DNA from: Flavobacteriales bacterium
GTDB lineage: Bacteria > Bacteroidota > Bacteroidia > Flavobacteriales_C > GCA-002722245
Direction: 5' to 3'
Length of the DNA stretch: 64,000 nucleotides
Assembly: GCA_023251075.1 (NCBI GenBank)
Contig: JAHEZM010000016.1
Location: 1-64,000 of the forward strand
Part shown: positions 18,316 through 26,699 of the stretch, piece by piece
Layout of the letters: every line of letters begins with the position of its first letter
How positions within the stretch are numbered: position 1 is the first letter of the stretch
Notes under the pieces: model-generated
Database searches by the model: none
Seen by the model: the letters and a program-made list of their open reading frames with translations, nothing else
What the model was told of the DNA's origin: nothing
Position numbers and translations under genes: made by a program

Positions 18316-20412
18316 ATGCAAAGTTTCAGGACTGAATTAGAAAATCCGGTAGTTCAACAAGACATTATCGACTTAGAAAAGAAAATTGCTAAGTTTAAAT
18401 TAGGCGAAATCGATGAAGAGAAATTTCGTTCATTGCGTTTGGCTCGTGGTGTTTATGGTCAACGTCAGCAAGGCGTTCAAATGATACGTATTAAAATTCC
18501 TTACGGTAAAATGACTACTGAGCAATTGCTTAGAATTTGTGAAGTATCTGAGGAATACTCCATTGGTAGATTACATACTACTACTCGTCAGGATATTCAA
18601 ATTCACTACGTTAGTTTAGATAGAACTCCCCAATTGTGGGCCGATTTAGAGAAATCTAACATCACCTTGCGTGAAGCTTGTGGTAACACGGTAAGAAATA
18701 TAACTGCTTCTCCTGATGCGGGAATCAACCCAAGTGAAGTTTTTGATGTTGCTCCTTACGCTCAATCTATGTTTGAGTATTTCTTGCGTTACCCTGTGTG
18801 CCAGGAAATGGGAAGAAAATTTAAAATATCTTTCTCTGCTTCAGAAGCAGATGAAGCTTTCTCTTATATCCACGATTTAGGATTCATTCCTAAAATTAAA
18901 GATGGTGTTCGTGGCTTTAAAGTAATGTTGGCGGGCGGTTTAGGTGCTCAATCTTTCCACGCTAAGGTTGCTTACGAATTTCTAGAAAGTGATAAAATCA
19001 TGCCTTATACCGAGGCTGTGTTAAGAGTTTTTGATCGTCATGGTGAGCGTTCTAAGCGTCACAAAGCACGTATCAAATACTTGTTACACGACTTAGGTTT
19101 AGAGGCTTTTACCAAATTAGTAGAAGAGGAATGGAAATCTATTCAACACAAAACATATCCTATCGACCCAGAATCACACCAACAAACAGAAGCTCCTGCT
19201 CACAAAGAGATTCCTGCTGTTGCAGCCATAGATGAAAAAGAATACGACAGATGGTTTAAATCAAATGTTTTCGAACAAAAACAAAAAGGGTTTTATGGTG
19301 TTTGGATCAAATTAACCAACGGTGATTTCTATTTAAAAGAAGCTCGTGCATTGGCTGCTTTGGTTAAAGAATATGCTGCCGATGATATTCGTATCACCGC
19401 CAACCAAGGTTTGATGTTGAAATATATTCGTCCGGAAGCACTTAAATTCTGGTTCCAGGAATTAACCAAATTAGGTATGGCTAAGCCGGGATTCAACACT
19501 CCTGCCGATGTAACAGCTTGTCCGGGTACAGATACCTGTAACTTAGGTATCTCCGATTCAGTGCATACGGCAGAAGTTATAGAGAAATTTATCGAAGCTG
19601 AATATCCTGAATTGGTTTTCAACCACAATTTATCTATTAAGATCAGTGGTTGTATGAACTCATGCGGACAACATGCTTTGGCCGGAATTGGTTTCCACGG
19701 AAGCTCTATTAACGTAAAAGGAAAAGTAATGCCTGCATTACAAGTTCTTTTAGGTGGTGGAACGATTGGAAATGGTGAAGGAGCTTTATCTGAAAAAGTG
19801 ATTAAAATTCCTTCCAGAAGAGTGTTAGATGCATTAAGAATATTATTAGATGATTATTCTGCTAACCAAACTGAAGGTGAATACTACTGGGCTTATTTCC
19901 GCCGTCAGGGAGAAAAACATTTCTATGCATTGTTGAAACACTTAGGTGACACAACCAATGTAAGTGATGAGGATTTCTTAGACTGGGGACATGTTGAACA
20001 ATATGTAAAAGCAATTGGTGTGGGTGAATGTGCCGGAGTAGTGATTGATATGATTTCTACTTTGTTTGCCGATGTGGAGGAGAAATTAGAGAATGCTAAA
20101 TTGACTTTAGAAAATGGTAAACTGGCCGACTCTATCTATCATTCATACAGTGCAATGGTAAATGCGTCTAAAGCAATGCTAACCAGCGTTGGTAAAGCTA
20201 CCAATACTCAACATGGTGTAATTAACGATTTCGAAAAAGAATTTGTTGAAAGTAGTAAATTCACTTTGTATCCAAGCGCTAAAGAATTGATCTTGAAGAT
20301 CAACAAAAATGAACCTTCTAAAGAATTTGCTACAGAATACTTAGCTGAAGCAAATAAATTCTACAAAGGATTGGTTGAATTGAGAGAAAAACAATTGGTT
20401 GAAGCAAACTAA
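18316..20412 (+). CDS. Assimilatory sulfite/nitrite reductase hemoprotein with C-terminal helical extension
   Basis: A siroheme-[4Fe-4S] reductase of 698 residues. Two ferredoxin-like half domains occur (MIRIKIPYGKM with LHTTTRQDIQIH; and the repeat GVWIKLTNGDFYL with RITANQGLMLKYI). The cluster and siroheme cysteines are in CPGTDTCNLGI and SGCMNSCGQHALAG. Given cobA, met8 and cysH downstream, sulfite to sulfide is the likely reaction. About 140 residues after the core are helical and resemble the HEPN-like tail found on Bacteroidota versions of this enzyme. It is the first gene of the operon. Confidence 0.9.
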   Translation: MQSFRTELENPVVQQDIIDLEKKIAKFKLGEIDEEKFRSLRLARGVYGQRQQGVQMIRIKIPYGKMTTEQLLRICEVSEEYSIGRLHTTTRQDIQIHYVSLDRTPQLWADLEKSNITLREACGNTVRNITASPDAGINPSEVFDVAPYAQSMFEYFLRYPVCQEMGRKFKISFSASEADEAFSYIHDLGFIPKIKDGVRGFKVMLAGGLGAQSFHAKVAYEFLESDKIMPYTEAVLRVFDRHGERSKRHKARIKYLLHDLGLEAFTKLVEEEWKSIQHKTYPIDPESHQQTEAPAHKEIPAVAAIDEKEYDRWFKSNVFEQKQKGFYGVWIKLTNGDFYLKEARALAALVKEYAADDIRITANQGLMLKYIRPEALKFWFQELTKLGMAKPGFNTPADVTACPGTDTCNLGISDSVHTAEVIEKFIEAEYPELVFNHNLSIKISGCMNSCGQHALAGIGFHGSSINVKGKVMPALQVLLGGGTIGNGEGALSEKVIKIPSRRVLDALRILLDDYSANQTEGEYYWAYFRRQGEKHFYALLKHLGDTTNVSDEDFLDWGHVEQYVKAIGVGECAGVVIDMISTLFADVEEKLENAKLTLENGKLADSIYHSYSAMVNASKAMLTSVGKATNTQHGVINDFEKEFVESSKFTLYPSAKELILKINKNEPSKEFATEYLAEANKFYKGLVELREKQLVEAN

Positions 20413-20414
20413 CA

Positions 20415-21182
20415 ATGAAAAAAAACAAACCATATTTAACCTTAGTTGGTGCCGGTCCGGGAGATCCCGAACTCTTTACTCTTAAAGGAGTGAAAGCACT
20501 TTCTACTGCCGATGTGGTATTGTATGACGCATTAGTAAATAAAGAATTATTGGATTACGCCCCTGCAAAAGCCCAAAAGGTTTTTGTAGGTAAGCGTGCC
20601 GGTAAACACAGCTTGAAACAAGAAGAGATCAATGAGTTGATTGTAGAATACGCATTTAATTACGGACACGTAGTTCGACTCAAAGGAGGTGATCCTTTTG
20701 TATTCGGTCGAGGTCACGAAGAAATTGCTTACGCTGCTGCTTTCGGCATTGATAGCTCTGTTGTTCCGGGTATTTCCAGTTCTATCGCTGTTCCTGAACT
20801 ACAAAAAATTCCGGTTACCGCTCGTGGTTATTCAGAAAGTTTTTGGGTAGTAACAGGAACTACTAAAGATGGTGAAATATCTAAAGACATTCATTTAGCT
20901 GCTCAATCTACCGCAACCGTTGTGGTGTTGATGGGCTTGGGTAAACTGGCTGAAATCATTAAACCTTTCGCTGAATTCAGAGGTGCCGACACTCCTATTG
21001 CCGTAATTCACGCCGGCACCACCAAAAATGAAAAAACTGCCATTGGTACTTTAGATAATATTGAAGCCATGGTGAACGATAAGCAAATTACTACTCCTGC
21101 TTTGATTTTGATTGGTGAAGTGGTGAACGTTCATCCTGAGATGGTGGAGAAAATTATTGAGAGAGAGTTTAGGAACTCCTAA
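20415..21182 (+). CDS. cobA: Uroporphyrinogen-III C-methyltransferase
   Basis: This 255-residue methyltransferase adds two methyl groups to uroporphyrinogen III to give precorrin-2, the precursor of siroheme. The S-adenosylmethionine-binding fold shows VGAGPGDPELFTLKG, VRLKGGDPFVFGRG, the VVPGISSSIAVP block and AVIHAGT. It is a single-domain SUMT, not fused to CysG. Two bases separate it from the reductase gene, whose cofactor it helps to make. Confidence 0.94.
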   Translation: MKKNKPYLTLVGAGPGDPELFTLKGVKALSTADVVLYDALVNKELLDYAPAKAQKVFVGKRAGKHSLKQEEINELIVEYAFNYGHVVRLKGGDPFVFGRGHEEIAYAAAFGIDSSVVPGISSSIAVPELQKIPVTARGYSESFWVVTGTTKDGEISKDIHLAAQSTATVVVLMGLGKLAEIIKPFAEFRGADTPIAVIHAGTTKNEKTAIGTLDNIEAMVNDKQITTPALILIGEVVNVHPEMVEKIIEREFRNS

Positions 21183-21195
21183 TAAATCAAATATT

Positions 21196-21726
21196 ATGGA
21201 TAATTTCAACTCTTATCAGCAAGCAATTTTGTCTGGTAATATGTCAGAACTAGAGCAAGTATTAATCGCTGGAGGAAAGATTTTATGGGTAGGTAATGAT
21301 AATATTTTACATTATTATGTTCAACATTCATCGAACTTTTCCGCATCTCCTTTTGATGTAATTAAATTAATGCAAAAGCATAATGTTGATATTAATCATC
21401 AGAACAAGGATGGAATAACACCATTGCATTATCTTGCCATTTCAAACTATGGAATTACACTAGCAAAAGTCCTAATAGAAAATGGAGCTTTGATTGACAT
21501 TACAGATAACAATGGCAATACACCTCTTTGGAGGGCTGTTATGAACTATCGAGGTGAGCAATCAAAATTAGAATTAATTAAATTATTGTGTGAAAAAGGT
21601 GCAAATCCTGATTTGGAAAATTTTTCAGGAAATTCTCCGAAAAAGATGGTATTGAGAAGACATCAAAATACAGTGCTAACTGGAAAAAATAAAGAATGGG
21701 ATTTACAACCTTTTTTAAATTGGTAG
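21196..21726 (+). CDS. Ankyrin-repeat protein
   Basis: The ATG at 21196 gives 176 residues without a signal peptide. Three or so ankyrin repeats are visible (NKDGITPLHYLAISNYG, NNGNTPLWRAVMNY, and a degraded NFSGNSPKKMVLRR at the end). Ankyrin repeats bind proteins; the partner is unknown. It lies 13 bases after cobA, inside a sulfur operon to which it has no known link, and is followed by a broken copy of the met8 start. It is probably accessory cargo. The sequence is richer in Asn, Ile and Lys than the operon genes. Confidence 0.85.
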   Translation: MDNFNSYQQAILSGNMSELEQVLIAGGKILWVGNDNILHYYVQHSSNFSASPFDVIKLMQKHNVDINHQNKDGITPLHYLAISNYGITLAKVLIENGALIDITDNNGNTPLWRAVMNYRGEQSKLELIKLLCEKGANPDLENFSGNSPKKMVLRRHQNTVLTGKNKEWDLQPFLNW

Positions 21727-21768
21727 TCACGTAAGTTCTGATTTTCAGTCGATAAATTTCAAAGCAAT

Positions 21769-21861
21769 ATGACCAACAATTCTTCAAATAGCAATCCACT
21801 CTACCCCATGTTTCTCTTGCCCGAAAGATTAAACATTCTTGCTGTTAATTCAAGAAATTGA
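21769..21861 (+). pseudogene. Truncated 5' remnant of a met8-like gene
   Basis: A 30-codon frame from ATG (21769) to TGA (21859-21861). Residues 9-26 (NPLYPMFLLPERLNILAV) match the start of the intact precorrin-2 dehydrogenase gene at 23061 (NPLYPIFLLPERLSILVV) at 15 of 18 positions. The matching DNA is about 80% identical (43 of 54 bases by hand count). Similarity stops just before the GGG nucleotide-binding loop and a stop follows. It looks like the leftover 5' end of an older met8, separated from the working copy by the nuclease gene. Confidence 0.75.
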
Positions 21862-21994
21862 ACAGAAAACTCACAGAGCCGCATTTCTAAAAAACAATCC
21901 ATTTTTCATCTCTCTTTTTTAAAATCGCTTTTTTCTATTAGTTTCGCTTCAACTAAACTAGTGGCCCTGCGTCACCTATCTAAGCAAAATTTAA

Positions 21995-23071
21995 ATGACC
22001 AAAAAATTAAAGAAGGCTATATCTAAGTCTAAAATTGTGAAAAAACCTATAGATGTTTTATTCACCAACATTCGTCAGTTAATTGATGAAGCCAGAGAAA
22101 ACACCTACCGAACAGCCAACACCATTATGATAAAAACTTACTGGGAACTAGGTAGAATGATATTTGAAGAAGAACAGCAAGGTAAAACAAGAGCTGAATA
22201 TGGGAGCTATTTAATTAGTGAATTGAGTAAGAAGCTAAGTCTTCAGTATGGCAAAGGTTTCGACATTACAAATCTAAAGCTCATGAGGTCGTTTTATAAA
22301 ACTTTTACAATTGGTGACGCAGTGCGTCACCAATTGAGCTGGACTCATTTTCGACTTCTACTCCGCGTTGAAAGTCAGGATGCACGAGACTTTTACTTAG
22401 AGGAAAGTAAAAAATCAAACTGGAATACACGAGCATTAGAAAGACAAATAAATAGCTTATATTTCGAACGACTCATTTTAACCGGCAGAAAAAAAAGAAA
22501 GGCAGTAAAAAAGGAAGCCGTTAATAAAACAGAGAAGTTTAAGGCCCAAGAAATCATTAAAGATCCATACGTATTAGATTTTCTAAATATTAAAAACAAA
22601 AACCCATTGTATGAAAAGGAACTTGAGCAAGGATTAATTGATAAACTTCAAGATTTTTTATTAGAACTAGGAAAAGGATTTTCCTTTGTTGGTAGGCAAT
22701 ATCGAATAAGTACTGAGGAAGGAAAACACTTTCATGTAGACTTAGTTTTTTATAATTTCATATTGAAATGCTTTTTGTTAATCGACTTAAAAACTCAAGA
22801 ACTTTCGCATCAAGATATCGGACAAATGGATTTCTATGTTCGGTACTTTGAAGATCAAATTAAAGTGAAGGGAGATAACCCCACTATTGGTTTGATATTA
22901 TGCACCGAAAAAGATAAAACTATTGTGAAGTACAGCATGCTAAATAACAGTAAACAAATTTTTGCTTCCAAATACAAATTGTATCTTCCCAACGAGAAAA
23001 TTTTGAAGAAAGAAATGGACAAAGAACGCCAACATTTAGAATTGGAAATGAACCTTAAAAATGAGCACTAA
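21995..23071 (+). CDS. DUF1016 (YhcG-type) PDDEXK nuclease family protein
   Basis: A protein of 358 residues with the two-part YhcG plan. The N-terminal DUF1016 helical domain has the hallmark blocks IMIKTYWELGRMI and QLSWTHFRLLLRVES, then RALERQINSLYFERL. The C-terminal PDDEXK-like domain has HVDLVFYNFILKCFLLIDLK, with D...DLK as probable metal residues. YhcG proteins often sit in accessory and defence-related regions; the cleavage target is not established. It is inserted in the sulfite operon and overlaps the next start by 11 bases. A palindrome lies within the coding sequence. Confidence 0.9.
   Translation: MTKKLKKAISKSKIVKKPIDVLFTNIRQLIDEARENTYRTANTIMIKTYWELGRMIFEEEQQGKTRAEYGSYLISELSKKLSLQYGKGFDITNLKLMRSFYKTFTIGDAVRHQLSWTHFRLLLRVESQDARDFYLEESKKSNWNTRALERQINSLYFERLILTGRKKRKAVKKEAVNKTEKFKAQEIIKDPYVLDFLNIKNKNPLYEKELEQGLIDKLQDFLLELGKGFSFVGRQYRISTEEGKHFHVDLVFYNFILKCFLLIDLKTQELSHQDIGQMDFYVRYFEDQIKVKGDNPTIGLILCTEKDKTIVKYSMLNNSKQIFASKYKLYLPNEKILKKEMDKERQHLELEMNLKNEH
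22308..22336. repeat. 29-base perfect palindrome inside the nuclease gene
   Basis: CAATTGGTGACGCA and TGCGTCACCAATTG are exact reverse complements around a single G. It encodes the residues just before the conserved QLSWTH block. The nine bases TGCGTCACC also occur in the leader of the same gene at 21968-21976. Confidence 0.8.
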
Positions 23072-23657
23072 CACAACATCCAACCCCCTCTACCCCATCT
23101 TTCTCCTCCCAGAAAGACTAAGCATCCTTGTAGTTGGTGGCGGAAATGTTGGCTTAGAAAAGCTCACTTCATTAATTAAGAATTCACCTCAAGCCAATGT
23201 GAAAATGGTGGCGAGCAATATCTTTGAAGAAACCAAAGCTTACGCTGCAGAACACAACATTCCTACTACTCAAAAAGCTTTTAGCGAAGATGATTTAGAA
23301 GGAATTAATATCCTTTTTATCGCTATCGACAGTAAAGAAGAAAGTGCGAAAATTAGAGCTTTAGCGAAATCAAAAAACATTTTGGTGAATGTTGCCGATA
23401 CTCCCGATTTGTGCGATTTCTATTTAGGATCAGTGGTGACCAAGGGCGATTTAAAAATTGGAATTTCCACCAACGGTAAATCCCCTACTCTATCTAAAAG
23501 AATTCGTGAATACATGGAAGAAGCGCTTCCCGATTCAACACAGGAACTAATTGATAACTTGGGTAAAATAAGAAGTAATTTAACCGGTGATTTTAAAAGT
23601 AAGGTCGATCAGTTGAATGAAATAACAAAGAATATCATCGATAAGAACAATGCTTAG
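23061..23657 (+). CDS. Precorrin-2 dehydrogenase / sirohydrochlorin ferrochelatase
   Basis: A Met8/CysG N-terminal-type protein of 198 residues, completing siroheme synthesis: NAD-dependent oxidation of precorrin-2, then iron insertion. The Rossmann loop is ILVVGGGNVGLEK, followed by the FIAIDSKEES region and the GISTNGKSPTLSKRIREY block with the dimer and catalytic helices. It overlaps the nuclease gene upstream by 11 bases and moeB downstream by eight. A truncated relative of its 5' end lies at 21769. It is the functional copy for the operon. Confidence 0.92.
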   Translation: MSTNTTSNPLYPIFLLPERLSILVVGGGNVGLEKLTSLIKNSPQANVKMVASNIFEETKAYAAEHNIPTTQKAFSEDDLEGINILFIAIDSKEESAKIRALAKSKNILVNVADTPDLCDFYLGSVVTKGDLKIGISTNGKSPTLSKRIREYMEEALPDSTQELIDNLGKIRSNLTGDFKSKVDQLNEITKNIIDKNNA

Positions 23658-24717
23658 CAAGGAAGAAATATTACGATACTCACGCCAAACGATTCTTCCC
23701 GGATTTGATTTATCTGGGCAAGAAAAGCTAAAGGCTGCGAAAGTATTGGTAATTGGCGCAGGCGGATTGGGCTGTCCGGTTTTACAATATTTAGCTGCTG
23801 CCGGTGTTGGTAAAATTGGTATTGTAGATGGCGACATTGTTGATATTTCAAATTTACACCGTCAGATTTTATACAACGAAAATGATCTCGGTAAAAACAA
23901 AGCCATTCAAGCAGCAGAGAAAATTCTGTTGATTAATCCTTTTGTGAAAACAGATATTTATGCCGAACATTTAAATAATGACAACGCTTTAGAAATCATC
24001 GCCTCTTACGACATCATTTTAGATGGTACCGATAATTTTCCAACGCGCTATTTGATTAACGATGCTTGCGTGATTTTAGATAAACCAAATGTATTTGCAT
24101 CAATCAATCAATTTAGCGCACAAGTAAGTATTTTCAATGTAAAAGAAAATGGAAAACGTGGCGTGAACTATAGAGATATTTACCCTACTCCTCCTCGTGC
24201 AGAAGAGTCTCCATCGTGTGCAGAAGTGGGTGTGTTAGGCGTTCTACCCGGAATTGCAGGTTCTGTTCAGGCTCTGGAAGCCATTAAACTCATTACAGAT
24301 TTAGGCGATGCGCTCATCAATAAATTATGGATATATGATGCTTTAAACAATCAAAGCACAACACTTCGTTTATCTATTGATGAACAACAAAAAGAAATCA
24401 CTCAGCTGGAAGATTACCAAGTATTTTGTGCTATCGATACTGTTCCTGAAATAAGTGCTCAAGAAGCAAAAACAAATTGGAACGACTACGAGTTTATAGA
24501 TGTGAGAACGCCCGATAAACATGCTCACAAAAACATAGGCGGCATCAATATACCTATAGATGTTTTACATGAACGGCTATCACAACTAAATAAAAACAAA
24601 AAGTATATCTGCTACTGTAGCACGGGAAACAAGAGCAAAACCGCCACCCATATTTTGCTCAAAAATGGTTTCCCCACAGTACAAAGTTTAATTGGCGGAG
24701 TAGAAAATTTCCAATAA
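23650..24717 (+). CDS. MoeB/ThiF-type adenylyltransferase with rhodanese domain
   Basis: A protein of 355 residues. Residues 1-245 are an E1-like adenylyltransferase: VIGAGGLGCPVLQYLAAAG binds ATP, with DISNLHRQ and DGTDNFPTRYL. The last ~90 residues are a rhodanese domain with a probable active Cys in CYCSTGNKS. Such proteins activate the C-terminus of a small ubiquitin-like sulfur carrier (MoaD or ThiS) and hand on sulfur. I do not see the zinc CxxC pairs of typical MoeB. Its place between met8 and cysH links it to sulfur assimilation or sulfur transfer. Confidence 0.88.
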   Translation: MLSKEEILRYSRQTILPGFDLSGQEKLKAAKVLVIGAGGLGCPVLQYLAAAGVGKIGIVDGDIVDISNLHRQILYNENDLGKNKAIQAAEKILLINPFVKTDIYAEHLNNDNALEIIASYDIILDGTDNFPTRYLINDACVILDKPNVFASINQFSAQVSIFNVKENGKRGVNYRDIYPTPPRAEESPSCAEVGVLGVLPGIAGSVQALEAIKLITDLGDALINKLWIYDALNNQSTTLRLSIDEQQKEITQLEDYQVFCAIDTVPEISAQEAKTNWNDYEFIDVRTPDKHAHKNIGGINIPIDVLHERLSQLNKNKKYICYCSTGNKSKTATHILLKNGFPTVQSLIGGVENFQ

Positions 24718-24730
24718 AATAACTATACTT

Positions 24731-25393
24731 TTGTATACCGTGAATTACAACGAATTAAATATAAAATATGCTCCCCTTTCTCCAGAGCAACGTATCGTGG
24801 AGATGTTTAAGGATTTTCCCTCTGAGAAAATATTATTTACCAGCTCTTTTGGTACAACAGCGGCTATCTTGCTACACATGATTACTAAGGTAAATCCACA
24901 ACAAAAGGTTTACTTCTTAGATACCACTTACCACTTCATGGAAACCTTAGAATACAAGAATCAACTTCAAAAACTGCTGAACCTGAATATTGTAGATATC
25001 AGTCCTGAAGAGTGGAAAAATGACTTTACTAGAAAAGACCAAACCTGGACTAAAGATCCCGATTTGTGCTGCTCTATCAATAAGGTAGAACCCTTGGATG
25101 CTATTAAACCTAATTTCGATTTATGGATTTCGGGATTGATGAGCAACCAAACATCACATAGAAAGCAACTCGATATTTTCGAAAAGAAAAGCGACATAGC
25201 CAAGTTCTACCCTATTCTTGATTTCACTGCCGAACAAGCAGCAGAATATTTTGTAAAAAACAATTTGCCCAAACATCCGCTGGAGCACTTAGGATATAGT
25301 TCTATTGGTTGTGCGCAATGTACGGCTAAAGGAAAGGGACGTGAAGGAAGATGGACGAACAAGAGCAAAACGGAGTGTGGATTACACGGATAA
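24731..25393 (+). CDS. cysH: Phosphoadenylyl/adenylyl-sulfate reductase
   Basis: Up to 220 residues: reduces activated sulfate to sulfite, the substrate of the reductase at the head of this operon. Motifs: FTSSFGTTAAILLHM (P-loop-like), DTTYHFMETL, the CC pair in PDLCCSINK, CAQC, and the C-terminal ECGLHG with the catalytic Cys. The CC...CxxC set binds a [4Fe-4S] cluster and suggests APS rather than PAPS as substrate. The start is TTG at 24731, with GTG at 24740 as an alternative. No cysDN is adjacent. A terminator follows. Confidence 0.93.
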   Translation: MYTVNYNELNIKYAPLSPEQRIVEMFKDFPSEKILFTSSFGTTAAILLHMITKVNPQQKVYFLDTTYHFMETLEYKNQLQKLLNLNIVDISPEEWKNDFTRKDQTWTKDPDLCCSINKVEPLDAIKPNFDLWISGLMSNQTSHRKQLDIFEKKSDIAKFYPILDFTAEQAAEYFVKNNLPKHPLEHLGYSSIGCAQCTAKGKGREGRWTNKSKTECGLHG

Positions 25394-25410
25394 ACGCAAA
25401 TTAATTGAAT

Positions 25411-25445
25411 AAAAAATCCCTTATAATTTCTATAAGGGATTTTTA
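25411..25445. terminator. Terminator of the sulfite-reduction operon
   Basis: A perfect 14-base-pair stem, AAAAATCCCTTATA and TATAAGGGATTTTT, with loop ATTTC. The T- and A-runs make it usable from both strands; it lies between convergent genes. Confidence 0.9.
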
Positions 25446-25465
25446 CTTTTTGATATTCAACACTC

Positions 25466-25927
25466 CTACATACCAGACGCGGCTGCAAATGCACCACCAG
25501 CCAATGCTATCAGAAGAAAAGGAACATAGATAGACAAGTAGATTATGGTTAAAATCCCCATGAATTTATAGTGGGATTTTAAATTTTCAAATGCTGAAGT
25601 CAAAGTACTGGTATCATTCGACTTTATTGCCCTTTGAGTCTTCACAGCAAAATTGAAAATATAATAAATAGGAAAAAATGAAATGACAGCAACAATTAAG
25701 AAAATTACAGTAAATAATGCTCCCGGAACCGGAGTTGGCAACTGAGAAAAAAGAGCTCCTGCTGTAAATGCCATAATTACGAATAGTCCAATAAATACAA
25801 ATCCTACGATCGCTAAAAACTTGGCCCACTTACTTGCTGTATCCAAAAAACTGATTGATTGAGAACTCAATCCTAATTCATTGCTTTGAAAAACATTCCC
25901 ATCAATTGTACTTTCATTTGTTGTCAT
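25466..25927 (-). CDS. DUF5362-like membrane protein
   Basis: A protein of 153 residues: a soluble N-terminal stretch, then FLDTASKWAKFLAIVGF leading into the first of about three or four membrane segments, and a last hydrophobic segment before the C-terminus. This matches the small DUF5362 family of Bacteroidota, of unknown role. An exact minus-strand TATATTTG -7 box lies at 25955-25962, 28 bases upstream of the ATG. It is convergent with the sulfite operon. Confidence 0.7.
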   Translation of the reverse strand: MTTNESTIDGNVFQSNELGLSSQSISFLDTASKWAKFLAIVGFVFIGLFVIMAFTAGALFSQLPTPVPGALFTVIFLIVAVISFFPIYYIFNFAVKTQRAIKSNDTSTLTSAFENLKSHYKFMGILTIIYLSIYVPFLLIALAGGAFAAASGM

Positions 25928-26039
25928 AAATTTTGTTTTAATTTTTAATTAAGTCAAATATAATTATTTCAAAATAAAAATGATAAAACTCATTTCAAAC
26001 CAGAAACACATTACTTTTATACTTTAAAACTCAAAAAAA

Positions 26040-26609
26040 ATGCAGGATATTCTCGACGACATCGACTTTAATAAAACAACGAGAAAAATGGAATTCGCTA
26101 GTTTCGGACAACGAGCCGGAGCTGCAATAATCGACACATTAATTATTATTATCAGTTACTACGCGATCTTTTTAATTCTTGAAATTTTATTGGATGATGA
26201 AGTTTCATCATCCGTTAATACCGACAGAGGCTTAATGTTTAGCACTTCCTTCGGTAACAATTTTAGCTTAGGAATAATTACATACTTTATTTTTCTCCTC
26301 TTGATCATTCTTTACTACTCCATAATGGAATCATGTAAAACAAAAGGAACTTTGGGGAAAATGGCACTTGGAATAATTGTAGCCAGAAAAAATGGTGATA
26401 GAATTTCTTTCGGAAGAGCACTCGCAAGATATTTCTCCAGAACCATTTGGTTTTTTGTTGCACTGTTAACAGCAATGATTCTGCATCCGGCACTGGCTTC
26501 TATTGTAGGACTGATTACTATGCTGGTGATTTTCATTCGACCTTTGTGGGATGATGTTTGTCAGGGTTTACACGATAGAATCTGCGGAACCTACGTTTTT
26601 AAAAAGTAG
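26040..26609 (+). CDS. RDD-family membrane protein
   Basis: A protein of 189 residues with the RDD signature: FGQRAGAAIIDTLII starts the first membrane helix, GTLGKMALGIIV lies between helices, and FGRALARYFSRTIWF precedes the last helices. RDD proteins are inner-membrane proteins; some have been linked to ion exchange, but the function here is unknown. It converges on the MoxR cluster, whose other flank carries a second RDD gene (32935). Its stop codon lies inside a palindromic repeat. Confidence 0.85.
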   Translation: MQDILDDIDFNKTTRKMEFASFGQRAGAAIIDTLIIIISYYAIFLILEILLDDEVSSSVNTDRGLMFSTSFGNNFSLGIITYFIFLLLIILYYSIMESCKTKGTLGKMALGIIVARKNGDRISFGRALARYFSRTIWFFVALLTAMILHPALASIVGLITMLVIFIRPLWDDVCQGLHDRICGTYVFKK

Positions 26610-26698
26610 AGACGAAATGCTTTCGTCTTAAATAGAAAATCTACCACTGGTTTGAAAATGTAATTAATCTTTTTAAGACGAAAGCATTTCGTCTCTAC
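26606..26698. repeat. Palindromic REP-like element between convergent genes
   Basis: Two 26-base arms (26606-26631 and 26673-26698) are perfect inverted copies 41 bases apart. Each arm is itself a hairpin: AGACGAAA TGC TTTCGTCT. The unit starting GTAGAGACGAAATGC resembles the short GTAGAGACG palindromes scattered through many Bacteroidota and cyanobacterial genomes. It fills the whole gap between the RDD and DUF58 genes and overlaps the RDD stop. Confidence 0.85.
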
Positions 26699-26699
26699 A

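Noticed and set aside
21995-23071. Part of a restriction-modification system
   Set aside because: No methylase, specificity or helicase gene is near; the flanks are sulfur genes and an ankyrin protein.
26606-26698. CRISPR-like look of the paired repeat
   Set aside because: Only two copies in inverted orientation, no spacers and no cas genes.
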